From positions 13,501,001 through 13,565,000 of the forward strand of contig CM065804.1 of NCBI GenBank assembly GCA_033398695.1: DNA of 64,000 nt. The letters run 5' to 3'. The stretch is from Orobanche coerulescens. Lineage: Eukaryota; Streptophyta; Magnoliopsida; Lamiales; Orobanchaceae. Made by a program: the position numbers and the translations under genes. This document shows positions 1 to 11,600 of this stretch, in pieces. The notes below the pieces were generated by a model, which did not search any database, was not told the origin of the DNA, and was given only the letters and a program-made list of their open reading frames with translations. The stretch's first letter is position 1. Each line of letters starts with the position of its first letter.

Positions 1-1183
1 CGTATCGTCGATTTCCAAATGTTAAACCCACAGAAAACGTAATGTATGGGCAAGATACTTGCCTCCAATTCAATTTGTGAATATTCTGACGATCGCGACT
101 CGGCCGAAACAGCCCCGAAAACTGACCACCTTCGCAAGAAATCAATAACAACGCCATCACTATGAGAATAACACCGCTACGAATCAACAACACTAGACAA
201 AATCCCAATTGACACTAAGAAACAACAAGGGTTCAAGGGTTTCCCAAGGAAATCAAAATCATGTTCCGGGTGAAATGAAATCAATAAACGAGTTTCTAAT
301 CCGTAGGGTACAACCAAAACAACAAGAATTACACAACCAATTTATCATTTCCGGGTGAACTCAAGAGATCAAGGAAAACCCCCCCAAAATTCCCAAAACC
401 AAGGTTATAAGGGATTTTACCTCGAATCCGATGGTGGAAGATGAAAGAAGGTTGATAAATCCATGTTAGAAGTTGAAAGGAGTTGATATCTAATGATATC
501 TGGCCAAGATCTCCACCTTCTCATGCCTGGAGTCGCCTGGGTCGCCGGAGGAGAAGAAGTGAAATGAAAAATGATGAAAGTTGACCTCTGAAGTCCTATA
601 TATGCTGTCAACAGTTAGCGCACGCTAAGGTATGTGTAGCGTGCGCTATCGGCTGTAAAATGCAGTCCAGAACCCTCTGCCAGACTTCGTTAGCGCGCCC
701 TAATAAATGTGTTTAGCGTGCGCTAATTATAGACTGTGTAGTCTTTGATATTTCGGCCATAACTCCTTCGTCCGGACTCCGATTGACTCGTCGTTTGAAC
801 CATTGGAAAGCTAACTTGATGCTCTATCACATTGTAAAGTTTAAAGAATTTTTTAGACTTAATAAGTGCTGGTGGTGATATTACAAAGTCGACTAAATGC
901 ACAACACCGATACTCCTCGACAAAACAATGATTATTCAACATGCAACGAAACACTAACGGACAACACCAATGATCCAAATCGAAAACAAACAAATAACAA
1001 AGCACGACATAATATTAGCTCGACTTATGCAATGATAAGTCGAACCCGACGAACACTACAACACGATACATCGGCCATACCCAACATAGGGGAAAATCTC
1101 AAGAAATTGCCAACTTAACAAAATGACCAGCGCAACCGACAAAAATTCAAAACTAACCAGAACCGATAATCTCGGGTATTACA
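1..1183 (-). mobile_element. Element D, 3' LTR (partial, cut by window start)
   Basis: The end of a long LTR. It finishes in GGGTATTACA at 1183 and is followed by a PPT-like tract, so the element reads on the minus strand and this is its 3' LTR. The stretch around 40-75 resembles 14170-14215 in element C, so D belongs to the same LTR superfamily. A TATA-like TATATAG lies near 597-602 on the minus strand, next to CpG-rich near-palindromes at 614-727. The true LTR length is unknown. It cannot be aligned with D's other LTR (29994-31201) because the two surviving pieces come from opposite halves. Short open frames here lack known domains. Confidence 0.7.
614..727. repeat. CpG-rich near-palindromic 12-mers in D LTR
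   Basis: Four copies of a TAGCGYGCGCTA-like motif, in both orientations and some degenerate, at about 615, 637, 690 and 714. On the element's sense strand they lie just upstream of the TATA-like box at 597-602. This matches their placement in elements C and F. Confidence 0.7.
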
Positions 1184-1221
1184 TTCTACCCTACAAAAAA
1201 TAAGTTTCATCCCGAAACTTA
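1184..1221 (-). promoter_or_regulatory. Element D polypurine tract and adjacent hairpin
   Basis: On the minus strand a purine-rich run ending GGGTAGAA abuts the LTR start TGTAATACCC. Just upstream is an inverted repeat built on AAGTTTCGG and GAAACTT. The same arrangement is seen in C, E, F and G. Confidence 0.7.
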
Positions 1222-1829
1222 AAATAAGAGCAAGGCGATTCTAGATAATACATGTTATCTGATATTTACAGCGCACAAGAGCTTCATGCAGTACAGAGCA
1301 ACTGAGGTCCGATTCAATGCGCAATAATGTTTACGAAAAGCAACGAACATGAACCACTATGGTTGATAAATCTGAGCAGTACAACAACCAAAACACAAGT
1401 CCAATATTGAACAAGAATGTAATTCCAATAACCTCAGATGTTTGAAAGATCAAATACGAAGACAATTTCCCAACACTTATGGAAATTTTAAAGTGGCCCA
1501 GATGTTCAATAATCACGATTTCGAGATCAAATAATAATGATTGGACAACGATGAGTGAACAACAATGATCGAACAACAACGATCAACTCTGAAGTTCACA
1601 TCTCAAATCAAGACATCAATAAACTTGTAGCAACCACGAGGTGTTAATTTCGCACACGGTTCACAGGAAATCGATCCGAACTTGGAAAGATCAAAATGAT
1701 ATACAGATCAATTTGGGACAATATCAGAACTCGCTCGAATGACAAAGGTGAGAAACAACACAAGGTCAGAAGCATCAACTAACACAATCGAGTCGATACG
1801 GTCGAACGAAACGGAAGCGAAAAAAATAT

Positions 1830-1877
1830 GGGTATTACATCATATCACCTTTAAAAGAGGTTTCGTCCCCGAAACCT
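1830..1877 (-). other. Relic PPT/LTR-start junction inside element D
   Basis: On the plus strand, GGGTATTACA (1830-1839) is followed by an A-rich tract and a GTTTCG/CGAAAC inverted repeat (1850-1877). This repeats the layout of the real LTR/PPT junction at 1174-1221. It suggests an ancestral LTR boundary now buried in internal sequence. Equivalent relics lie at about 16015-16066 (C) and 52574-52620 (E). Confidence 0.55.
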
Positions 1878-1996
1878 AAACAACGAGAACGAAGTCCTGG
1901 AATAGCAACCTTCCCGGACATATCCTCTTGGTCCTGCATTTGATCTCCGTGACCAACTGTACCGCGGTCACGACCGTGTCCTCTGTCCCTCGACAT
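1835..1996 (-). pseudogene. Element D gag N-terminal remnant
   Basis: A minus-strand frame starts at the ATG at 1994-1996 with a short Arg/Gly/Asp/His-rich peptide. It resembles the start of element C's gag at about 16903. After roughly 27 codons it runs into the relic PPT-like hairpin and stops, so the capsid domain is gone. It is probably non-functional. Homology rests on the charged N-terminal pattern and the matching position only. Confidence 0.45.
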
Positions 1997-3024
1997 ACAA
2001 AGCGGATTCTCACTCGATACGATGGCACAACTTCGCAAAAATAAATGCTAAAGTACTATCTCAACACGACATATCACATAAGGTAACTAATAACAACTTG
2101 ATAAGAAAATCCACGAGGTACACCTTTTAAATGATATCAATTGAAAATCCTTGGATTTGTATGCTATTCAAAATAAAACTTTAAAAGTATTTTTGGTACC
2201 TCAGGTTGCTTGCATCCAAACTTGTAAACGACAAACTTTAAACGTCTCACTTTGGAATCATTTGCAAAACAATATTTTCTGTGCAACCGGCATTGTCAAA
2301 ACCACCACGCCACTACACACCAGCATCACCGTTAATAACCAACAAGACAACCACGCAAGGTCGTCAAACCATTCGTACATACTTTAATCAATATAGGAAA
2401 CCTTCCCAAATCCGAGTTTGAAGTTTACATCGAGTGAGATTTTCATCTTTCACTATATATTTTTGAAAATAAAAATCGTATTGGTTTTTGAAATAAAATA
2501 TTTTTATGGCGTGAAAGATTTTTGAAAATTATGTACTCGAATTATATGAAAATACAAAAATACGTTAAAATCATTTTCGAAAGTCCTCCCAACACTACAC
2601 AAAATTCAACGACGGTAACATTTTACAAAATGTCCAAAGATACTTTAAAACAACTCTTACCGTCGAGGTTTTATTTGAGAATTCTAGGTCGGCTCGCGCA
2701 TTCCAAACGATTTCCAAAGTTCATACGAAGTCGTCGATTAATCGCACCGTCAAAGTAGTTTCAAAAATTGATATTTCCACAATTTGCACAAATTTATGAA
2801 AGTTTTAGAAAAGCGTGTTCTAACACAGGCACAACAGACATAATTTATCAATTTGCCGAACCCAATCAATTATCACTTAGCGCAACCAAAAGTCATAATG
2901 CACATTCATACAAAACAGTTGTCATTACTTGATAACAGACATAGAATACAGTCCTGGGTGATTGACTGCAAAGGTTAGGCCTAACGGCTAAAAGAAATGC
3001 AGTTCTATAGCCTCTGTCCAGACC

Positions 3025-3118
3025 GACTAACACGCGCTACAACAAATATTTAGCGTGCACTACCCATGCTGCATTAGTGCGCGCTAGCCTCACACTTAGC
3101 GTGCGCTAACGGTTCTAT
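3025..3118. repeat. CpG-rich 12-mer copies in D internal region
   Basis: About four TAGCGTGCGCTA-like motifs (some degenerate, such as CACGCGCTAC) sit outside the LTR in the 5' leader part of D. The homologous position in element C (16990-17130) has only decayed remnants. Confidence 0.55.
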
Positions 3119-3478
3119 TTCAGCAACATGACTGCAAACATATATACGACATTACTAGAATCGAAGGTCACAAATAAACAACAACAACATTAGAATCTTA
3201 AAGCCATCGATTCACAAAATTACAACACCTCATGAGCAACCATAAAAAGGCAATTGTCATTCAAAACCGAAAAGTTAAAAGCAAGAGTCACGTCTTGAGT
3301 ATATTTTGTAGAACTCATTTGAGTTCAAAACTCGTGTTTTGAAAACTTATAGTACACAATGGAAAAGAATTATCAATAATTCGAGTTTTTAGAACTTTCA
3401 GCCTTGAGGTCAACAAACAAATAATTTTACGTGACTCCCTGAAAGGATTCGAAAACTTAAAATTCCAAGGTTGATACT

Positions 3479-4443
3479 TGTTGTTATCCAAAATATTATC
3501 CGGAGATAGTATTGCTGGAATGATCGAGTAACAAACAAATGCGAGAACACTTCCGTGAGAAAATAGATGACACAAGATTTGCCGGGGTTGTTAATCCCGG
3601 GCTTGAATGCTCTCGCGAGATGTTATTAATAAATATACTATCGAGTACAAATATTAATGTTAGAATCTATTACAAGGAGTGTAAAGACTTCTAGTTATCT
3701 AGGCTTTAGAGCACGTAGATTGCCGGAAGAACCAGATAGGTAAATTTGTGAGTTCTTGCTTGGTATATATGATAAATGTGTATGAATATCACAATGAATG
3801 CATAAGTGGTTGCCAGAAGAGTCTTTGATTCTCTTTTTGTGTGTATTTTGCACTGAATTCACAGTAAATTCGCATCCCTTTTGGCCACTACAGTGAGTTC
3901 TCTATTTATAGGGGACAAGGTAGTTGGGACCCCTCAGGCGATCGCGGGCGACCGCCGTTTTCTATATTATAATAAGGTGGCCGATCGTCCTGTCACGTGG
4001 GGCTGTTCCCTTAAAGTCTGGGGCCGCTGCTGGTGGCCAGCTGTGCGAGCCAATGGGAGGCCAGCACGCATCCTGGGTAGCTGTCAGGGGAGGACCCACT
4101 TTGTACCTTTCGGCGGCCTTGTCGGTAGGTGTGGTAGGTGACAGGCTGGGGTCAAAGGGCCTATCTGTCGGCGCCCTTTGAAGATCCGCACGTGGGCCAC
4201 CATCCAAGATTCGGTCTTCGATGACTTTGACGGATGCTGGATCCATACGTGGCACGAGACGATCGCCTCTGGTTCTCTCATTAAAGACGATCATTAGATA
4301 TCAAAAGACGATCGCTGGGTACCAAAAGACGGTCGCCGTATTGCGCCGAACTCTGGGCGTTTGTCCAGAGTATGTCTTCCCTGGTTGGCTCCTATGGTCG
4401 TGATGTCGATCGCCTATCGAGGCGTATTAATCGCCGCACAACA
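3479..4443 (-). repeat. Element A 3' LTR
   Basis: A 965-bp LTR identical in length to 28656-29620 and differing by scattered substitutions only. On the minus strand a TATAAATAG box lies at about 3902-3910. The R/U5 side carries a CTCGCGAGAG palindrome and a stretch at about 3570-3640 that is clearly shared with element B's LTR. Four AAAGACGATCG-like direct repeats lie at about 4285-4335. Overlapping open frames on both strands here are LTR shadows. Confidence 0.93.
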
Positions 4444-4466
4444 ATTGCCCCCCAGCTCACCTCGAT
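4444..4466 (-). promoter_or_regulatory. Element A polypurine tract
   Basis: On the minus strand the purine-rich AGCTGGGGGGCAAT directly precedes the 3' LTR start TGTTGT. Element B has almost the same tract at 63055-63075, on the plus strand before its own 3' LTR. Confidence 0.85.
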
Positions 4467-4783
4467 GTTGAAAACACGGGGTGAGGTGGCACTGTTGGCG
4501 ATCGCCGATGTTTAGCCGATCAGCCGATCTGAATTCAAATCTGGACGATCTCCTTTTGCATTGGGAGCAGCGGGAAATGGAGGCGGGCTCTCTAAAAGCT
4601 GCAGGGACACGCGTCGCGCTTCTGTTGGGGGACTCCGACGGTTTGTCAGACTTGTCGGCTGGCGTGCCCTCGAAAAGACGCGTACGCGGGATTCGAGGGC
4701 AGCATTTAATGTGTCCCCTCTCTGACGGTTGCGATTCGGCCCTCGAGGTTCCACCTATTTGCACTTAGACCCCCGCCTCCATC

Positions 4784-4792
4784 TATAAAAGG
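4784..4792 (+). promoter_or_regulatory. TATA box of the antisense gene in element A
   Basis: TATAAAAGG lies about 150 bp upstream of the antisense gene's ATG (4939), in that gene's orientation and opposite to gag-pol. It is inside the element and outside the LTR. The spacing suits a core promoter plus a 5' UTR of roughly 120 nt; this is inferred from sequence alone. Confidence 0.6.
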
Positions 4793-4938
4793 GCTAGGGC
4801 TTCTTCTGTTTCATTCTTTACGAGTCCTTGCATCCATAGCCGAAACTCTGCAAAAATTTCTGGAGCTTCTTGTGCTGATCTTCTTCTTTTCTCTAGGTAA
4901 GAAAAATCAATCTTCTATCTCCCTCTTCTTTTTATAAT

Positions 4939-7643
4939 ATGTCGAGAGGATCCAAGACCTTCGAGGCCAGAAGTTCTTCTGCCTCCGCGGCTTCGCCTGA
5001 CTGGGAGGAGATTCCTGTTGGAGTCGACATGGAAATGGCTGTTGAGGCCATTCGTGCGGGGATTGCACCCGCAGAACTCGAAGAGCTTTTCAACGAGGCT
5101 GCAGTGGCGAAGACGGCGGCGACGGCGGAGCAGGGGGGATCGCCGGCGGATGAGGACGAACTGGAGCGGCTAACTTGGGAACGGCAGAGTGTTTTTGGCC
5201 CCGCCTATATGGCTTTTGCCAAGATTATGGAGGGGATCGCGGCATTTGACTTCGAAGCCTACTCTGCCGCTCATCCTTATGAACATGTGAAGCGGACGGT
5301 TTTTCGGGCCGCCGACCCGTCTCCATGGACTCTCGGAAAGATCCGGAGTACGGCGACCAAGAAAGACCTGAGCCGTTGGAGGGAAAAATATCATATCCAC
5401 TCGGACGTTTCTCTGCACGTGCCCTCGGAGAATAAACGTGCCGATCAACCGCTCGAGGATATGGTTGCCGTCAGCGAGATGATTATGGAGGCCGGACTGC
5501 AATTCCCTCTGCCATTCGCCGTCTCCTACTTGTTGATCGCCTGGAATTTGGCGCCGCTTCAACTGACGCCGAACGCTTGGCTACAGGTCATCTGCACGTT
5601 GACACTGTTTGGCGGTCACCGGTTGTTCTGCCACCTTACTGCGCTGGAGATGAATTATCTGTTTAAACTGGCCACGCAGAAAGGGTCGATCGGCGGCAAT
5701 CATATCCAAGTCCGAATGGGGAGAGTGGTCCTCGGTGTGCCGAACAAGTCCCGAGGCGACCTGGCGAAGTGGTGCTGGGTCGGAGGAGCATGGCGATCGG
5801 CATTGAGTGACCGGCCGAATGAGGAGTTGGAGATCCCCACCACTTTTCGGGAGAGGAATCCGAGTAAGGATTTTAATTCTCCCCTTGATTGAGCTTGACT
5901 TGGACTGATCTAATTTTGTTTTGTTTTTGCAGGACCTCTCGTTCCAGCGATCGGCGATCTCCCTTTCGATTTCTTGATCGTTTGGGAGCGGATTCGTGCC
6001 TTGCCGGATTCCTTCATTGACGTTCGCTCGCTTGGTAACGAAATTCATCGGTTGGGGGCTCGATTGTTTCGCTTCCCTAGTCACTTGAAAGTTCTAGGTA
6101 TGAGCTTAAGTGGTGCTTCCTTGCTTGACGATCGTCTCCAGGAGGTCGTAGCGTTTAAGTTGCTGTCTAACTTGTTTGTACTTCTTCTTTGACAGAGGTT
6201 CATTTTCCCCGACTTTTCGAGCCACCACCAGAGATTGCCATGTCGAATCCAGGACTCATCGGTCGCCTTCACTTGGGTAAGAAGACTGGTCACGTTCCTG
6301 CGATGACGTCTCACCCTGCTCCGGTGATGAGGCCTGCTGAGGTGCCGGTCGCCGAGACGGTAGTTCAGGGAGAGGAACAACTTCAGCGCCGCAAGAGGCG
6401 GAGGCCGGAGGAGTCCCTGCCGATTACTGAGGCGGATGTGTCCATTCTTGAGCCTCCGGTTTCTGCGGCTCCTATTTCTGCCATCCCGATGACGGAGCGA
6501 TCAGGCAGGCCCTCGGCATCTGGCTCCCGGTCATCGGGCGGCCCTACGAAGAAGGTGGCGATCGCTGAGGCGGAAACCTCTCGGGGCAAGCCTTATTTTG
6601 GTCGCGATCCCGAGCTGGTCAACAGGTAAGAAAGGATCAAAATTTTCTGAGTTAGGCATTCTGAGCAAGGTATAGGCTAAATCCTTGGTTTCTTTGGTTT
6701 GTGCTGCAGGGTTCGTCTTGCCGACCCGGACGTCGCTCCTATGGTGCTGGACTTTTTGTCGAGTAAGGCTCCACAAACATCTCTCGACGTCCCTACTTAC
6801 GTCCAGCAGGCTATCACCTCTCTGCCCAAGGCCTAGATAACCGATCTTGATGCGATCGCTCGTCGGCGATCTGGAGATGCCATGCAGGCAACCGTTGCCC
6901 TGGCTCTCCAGACGGCGACGATGGCTATCCAAGCTGCTAGGGATTTTGAGGGGCGACCCTCCACTGCTCGTCTCCATAGCGACCTCGAGGCCGCCCGGAA
7001 TAAAAACATTGAATTTGCCAACCGGATCCAGTCTATGGAGAAGGAGTATGTGGAGACGGCCAAAAGGGATAAACAGGACGTTGACCAATTAAAGCAGGAG
7101 CTGAGCCGCTCTAAGGAGGCTGCCGACCGGTCCCGTGATCAGGAGAAGGAAACCCGCCAGAAGTATGCGGCTTCGCAGGAGGAGGAGGCCGGGCTGAAGG
7201 CGACGGTGGATCGGCTCAGCGGTGAGCTGGAGGCGGCGAAGAAGGAGTTGGAGATGGCCAAGGGAGAGAATGCCGCCAAGGTGGTCGAGCTGGCGGAGGC
7301 TGAGAAGACGACCGTGGAGTTGAAGGGGCAACTGAAGGCGATCGAGACCGATCCCTATCTCAATGTGGCGCTCGTCGGCGAGTTCGCCTATTACCTGGCC
7401 TACGCCGATGCTGTCAGAGCCACCAAGAAGGTAGGGATCGAGATTGGTCCCTTGATGGAGAGCTTCAAAGCCTATGCGCTCGAGCACCCTCTGCATCCGG
7501 AGTTCTCTTTGCCGATCCTTGACCTTGTCGACTTTGGGATCGACTTGAGTTGGTATACTGGCAAACTCATTCATCCTGAGGCCGATGGGGGGGCCCAAGC
7601 CGATCCGGAACCTGAGGGCGATGACCAGCCGGCGGGGCCTTGA
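4939..7643 (+). CDS. Antisense extra gene (aORF) of element A, four exons, one premature stop
   Basis: A spliced gene opposite to pol, between integrase and the 3' LTR. I read exons 4939-5863, 5933-6097, 6196-6625 and 6710-7643. All three introns are GT..AG and all junctions keep frame, giving 818 codons including the stop. Residues about 183-250 resemble the plant 'putative gypsy-type transposon' domain (PF04195-like: a hydrophobic LPFAVSYLL stretch, then LTPNAW). Exon 3 has a basic KRRRPEE stretch (possible nuclear signal) and Ser/Pro-rich low complexity. Exon 4 has a long heptad-rich coiled coil at residues about 598-716, then a conserved-looking tail. The only break seen is a TAG at 6834-6836 (codon 549). 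Tat-lineage antisense ORFs are known, but their function is not established. An AATGAA-type poly(A) signal lies near 7710. Confidence 0.8.
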
Positions 7644-8696
7644 GAGATATTTTTGTTTTCCTTTGTAACTTGTACTTTTCTGCTTCATGTTGTAGAACTC
7701 CTTTTGATAATGAATGAAACATTCCTTGTTCGCACTGTGTCTTTTTATGTACGATCGCCTTTGAATGTTTGTATGCGAATTTTTACAAGTATGTGTGATT
7801 GCATTCGATGTCTTGTTTACCCGACCGATTGTTAGAGTTTTGAATGTTTTGATATGTTTTGAATCGAAATTCTTACTTGTAACTTTTGCAGAACGATTCT
7901 GATTGTCCTGCGTGTGTTTGAGCGAAGCCGATCGGGCCTGGTTCCTTTCTGTCTGATCGCATTTGGGATTAGATCGACCCATCTCTACCCCCGTGTTTTT
8001 GTTTTCTTTTTGTTAGTAAGGGAACAAAAATTAGTTTGTCTGGCGAGCTATCTTCGGTTTTACCGATTCTGAAGAATCATGCACGGTCGGGGAGTTCGAT
8101 GGACCGACCTCCCCAATCGTGTCTTTGTGTGCGAGGGACACTGCCTATCCCGCGACTCACTTTATTGTGTGGGTCCTCCGTTAGGCTGCGCCTGCCTTGT
8201 ATTTAAACGGAAGGTAGGCGATCTTGGTCTGGAGGAGTCCTTGCACGGGGCATCGTCGGTTTATTCGACTCCACATATGCGGCTTTGTAAGCACCTTTCT
8301 ACCTTGGGTCGGCACGTTAAATGATGATCCGCGACGGTATACATTGTGACGGGGTAGGGACGCGTCGCCTTGTCGAGTACATCATGTTAGATGACGTAAT
8401 TTGAGGACGTGCGAACGTGTCCCCTAATCATTTTGGAGAGTCCTTTGGCTACACCGGCCTCGTATTTAAACGAAGGGCGGGCGGTCTCATCCCGAAGAAA
8501 CCTTGCATGGGCGAAGCTGTCGGTTCCATCGACCTCCAGGACCATGGCTGCATTGATTCTACCTCGGATCGTCATGATCAACGATCGTCGGCGGTATGCG
8601 ATATGCCTGGTGGGGGGATCGCCAGAATAGATGGGATAGGAAAAAATCTCATTATATTCCTTGTACATTGGGCAGTTGAAATTGAATACAAAATTT
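7644..8696. other. Element A non-coding spacer between antisense gene and pol
   Basis: No credible ORF. 7644-7780 is probably the 3' UTR of the antisense gene. At about 8195-8260 and 8460-8530 the same motif recurs: a GTATTTAAACG-like sequence, a GGCGATCT-type stretch, then CCTTGCAYGGGSNA. Element B carries two copies of this module in reverse orientation at 62450-62790. Shared non-coding sequence in a deleted relative hints at a cis function (inference). Confidence 0.6.
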
Positions 8697-11600
8697 TCAC
8701 TGGTAGTATTTTTTCAGATGCACGGCGTTCCAGGGGTATTGATCCGGGGTACCGTCAGGATGTTCGAGTTCGTAGGCTCCCTTAGTCAGCCATTTAGATA
8801 TCCTAAAAGGTCATTCCCAGTTCGGACCAAAAACACCTGTGTGGGTTTGAATCTTCTTGAGGACGAGATCGCCCACTTGAAATCTTCTTTCTTTGACCTT
8901 TGAATTGAAGAACTTCTCGGCTCTCCTTTTGTGGATTGTTTTCTTCATTTCTGAGGTCAGCCGTCGTTCTTCGAGCATGTCTAGGTCTATTCGTCGGGCC
9001 ACATCGTTGTCGGTCGTTATCTCCTATTCGGTTCGATGGTTGAGGACGGCGATCTCCGAAGGAATCACCGCTTCTGTTCCGAAGGCGAGGGCGAATGGGG
9101 TTTCGCCGGTGGAATTACGGGTCGTCGCTCGATAAGACCACAAAACATCTGGAAGCTCGCTCGCCCATCGACCTTGCCTGGATTCGAGTCGCGCTTTAAT
9201 TGTGTATTTGAGGATCTTGTTCTGACCTCTACTGTCCGTTAAATGCGAGGGTGATAGGGTGCTGAAAACAATCTTTTGATTCCCCATTTCTCACATAATT
9301 GCATGACTTCTAAGCCGTCGAACTGCTTTCCGTTGTCGGAGATGATGGCCTGGGGCAGACCGAATCGGCATACGACGTTTCTCCATATAAACTTGATCAC
9401 TTGATCTTGGCCGATCTTGTTGAGCGGTTCGGCCTCAGCCCATTTGGTGAAATAGTCGACCCCTACGATGGCGAACTTACAGCCCCCTGGAGCCGTCGGC
9501 AAGGGACCTATGAGGTCGATGCCCTATTGCGCAAATGGCCAAGGGCTATACATGGAGGTGTGCTGTTCGGGGGATAGTTTAATGTTGGGGCCCATTATCT
9601 GACACCTATGACACGATCTGGCATAGGCGATCGCATCCTTCTGAAGTGATGGCCAGAACAAACCTTGTCTGGTTGTCTTATGGATGAGAGCTCGCCCGCC
9701 CGCATGGTTTCCACAAATCCCATCATGGATCTCATCTAAAACGAGCCGACCTTCCTCCGGTGTAATACACTTGAGGAGGGGAAGGCTGAAGGCTCGCTTG
9801 TAAAGCCGGTCGTCTAATAGGGTATATGTGGTCGCACGATGCTGGAGTTGGCGAGCTTTAACACGGTCGTCATGGACTGTTCCGTCCTTTAAGTATTTGA
9901 TGAACGGAGTCATCCAGTTCTCCTCGGCGATGGCGACCGTGGTAACCAGGCTTCTGTCGATCGCCGGCCTTGCCGACTTTGTGATTTGGATATTGGAGAA
10001 GTCGGCTGCCCCATCCGATGATGCTAGTTTGGAAAGTGCATCGGCTTGGGAGTTGTGCTCTCTCGGGACTTGTTCGATTAGTACTTCTTCAAATTTTGTG
10101 CACATTTTGGCGACCAGCTCTTGGTATTTGACCATGTGTTCGCCGCACGCCTCATATTATCCCTTAACTTGGTTCACGAACAAAAGGGAGTCCATGAAGA
10201 TATGGAGGCGACGAACATCTAGGGCGAGGGCTAGATCGAGTCCGTCTACCAAGGATTCGTATTCCGCTTCATTGTTGGTCGCACGAAAGCTGAAACGCAC
10301 AACATTAGTGAGACTTTGTCCGTCGGGACTGATGAGGACAATCCCTGCCCCTGCTCTCGAATTGGTCGCCGAGCCATCCACATATAACTTCCAGGCAGGT
10401 CGGCCGACCTGGGTTGGAATGCGAGGGAACGTCAGTTCCACCATGAAGTCAGCCAGAGCTTGGCCTTTGATCGCCGTGCGAGGGGCGTAAGTGATACCGT
10501 ATTGGGCGATCTCCAGCGACCACTTGAGGAGTCGCCCGTTGGTGTCTGGTCGATGTAGAACTTGTCTTAGAGGTAGAGTTGTCAGGACTTCCACTTGATG
10601 TTCGAAGAAATAAGCCCTTCGTTTACGGACACTCATGACAAGGGCGTAGGCGATCTTCTCCAATGGTGTATAGCGTGTTTCAGCGTCGTGGAGCGCTTGA
10701 CTAACATAGTAGATCGGCAAGTGGGCTTGTCCCTCCGCTCGCACCAGAGCGGCACTTAGTGCGACCTCCGAGGCTGTCAGGTAAAGGAATAGTTTCTCAC
10801 CGTGGATTGGCTTTGCCAGGATCTGGGGGTTAGATAGATATTCCTTTATTTTGGCGAACGCTATCTGACTTTCCTTCGTCCATGCGAACTTCTTGTTCTT
10901 GATGGTCGCGAAGAAAGGCTTGCTTTTATCGCCGAGTTGAGATATGAAACGGTTGAAAGCGGCTAGACAACCTGTAAGGCGTTGTACCTGCTTGATGTTT
11001 CGCGGCTCCTGCATGTCAAGGATCGCCTATATCTTGGTGGGGTTCGCCTCGATCCCCCTTTGGCTCACAATGTGCCCCAGGAATTTCCCGGAGCCCACCC
11101 CGAAGTTGCATTTCTTCGGGTTTAGCCTCATGTTGAATCTTTCGAGGATGGCGACCGTCTCGGCGAGATCATTGAGGTGATCTTCCTTCTTGAGGCTTTT
11201 GACCACGATGTCGTCAATGTAGACCTCCATGGTCTTGCCGATCTGAATGGCGAACATTCTGTTGACTAGTCGCTGGTAGGTTGCCCCTGCATTTTTCAAG
11301 CCGAACGGCATTCGGACCCAAAAGTATATGTCTTTTTCCGTGTGGAAAGATGTGTGTTTTATGTCTTTCTCCGCCATTGGGATTTGATGATATCCGGCGA
11401 AGGCATCCATAAATGACATCATTTCGCAACCTACTGTGCTATCGACCAAGTGATCAATATGAGGCATCGGAAAGTGATCTTTTGGACATGCCGCGTTGAG
11501 GTCGGTGAAGTCGATGCATAACCTCCAAGAACCAGTCGGCTTCTTGACGAGTACCGCGTTGGCGACCCATTGTGGTTCGTCTGTAGCTACCCCGATTAAT

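Larger units (their letters stand above)
1184..3478 (-). mobile_element. Element D internal region, 3' part
   Basis: Internal DNA of a non-autonomous LTR element, ended by the insertion of element A at 3479 (TSD ATACT). Reading on the minus strand it holds a gag start remnant (1996-1835), a relic PPT/LTR-start junction (1830-1877), then a 650-bp module to the real PPT. No RT, integrase or protease motif is visible. 2400-2830 is A/T-rich and holds nothing I recognise. The module matches E (52573 downward) in a stretch around 1760-1800. Confidence 0.65.

Noticed and set aside
1331..2758. Small ORFs in element D internal region taken as host genes
   Set aside because: No domains, A/T-rich, inside a retrotransposon and without supporting signals. 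Only the short gag start at 1996 has a homologue here.
3881..4294. Overlapping ORFs in element A LTR, repeated at 29101-29458
   Set aside because: They lie within a GC-rich LTR, are present in both copies, are unlike any known protein and overlap each other on both strands.
3930..4500. GCGATCGC words as a sign of cyanobacterial (HIP1) DNA
   Set aside because: The surrounding sequence is clearly a plant LTR retrotransposon with TSDs. The word similarity is coincidental.
7089..7982. 297-codon minus-strand ORF
   Set aside because: It is the reverse shadow of exon 4 of the antisense gene. It is Leu/Arg-rich and without a domain, while the coiled coil on the plus strand is coherent with the other exons.
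9828..10490. 220-codon plus-strand ORF opposite element A pol
   Set aside because: It lies opposite the RNase H and integrase domains, which match known motifs on the minus strand. No domain is seen on the plus strand.
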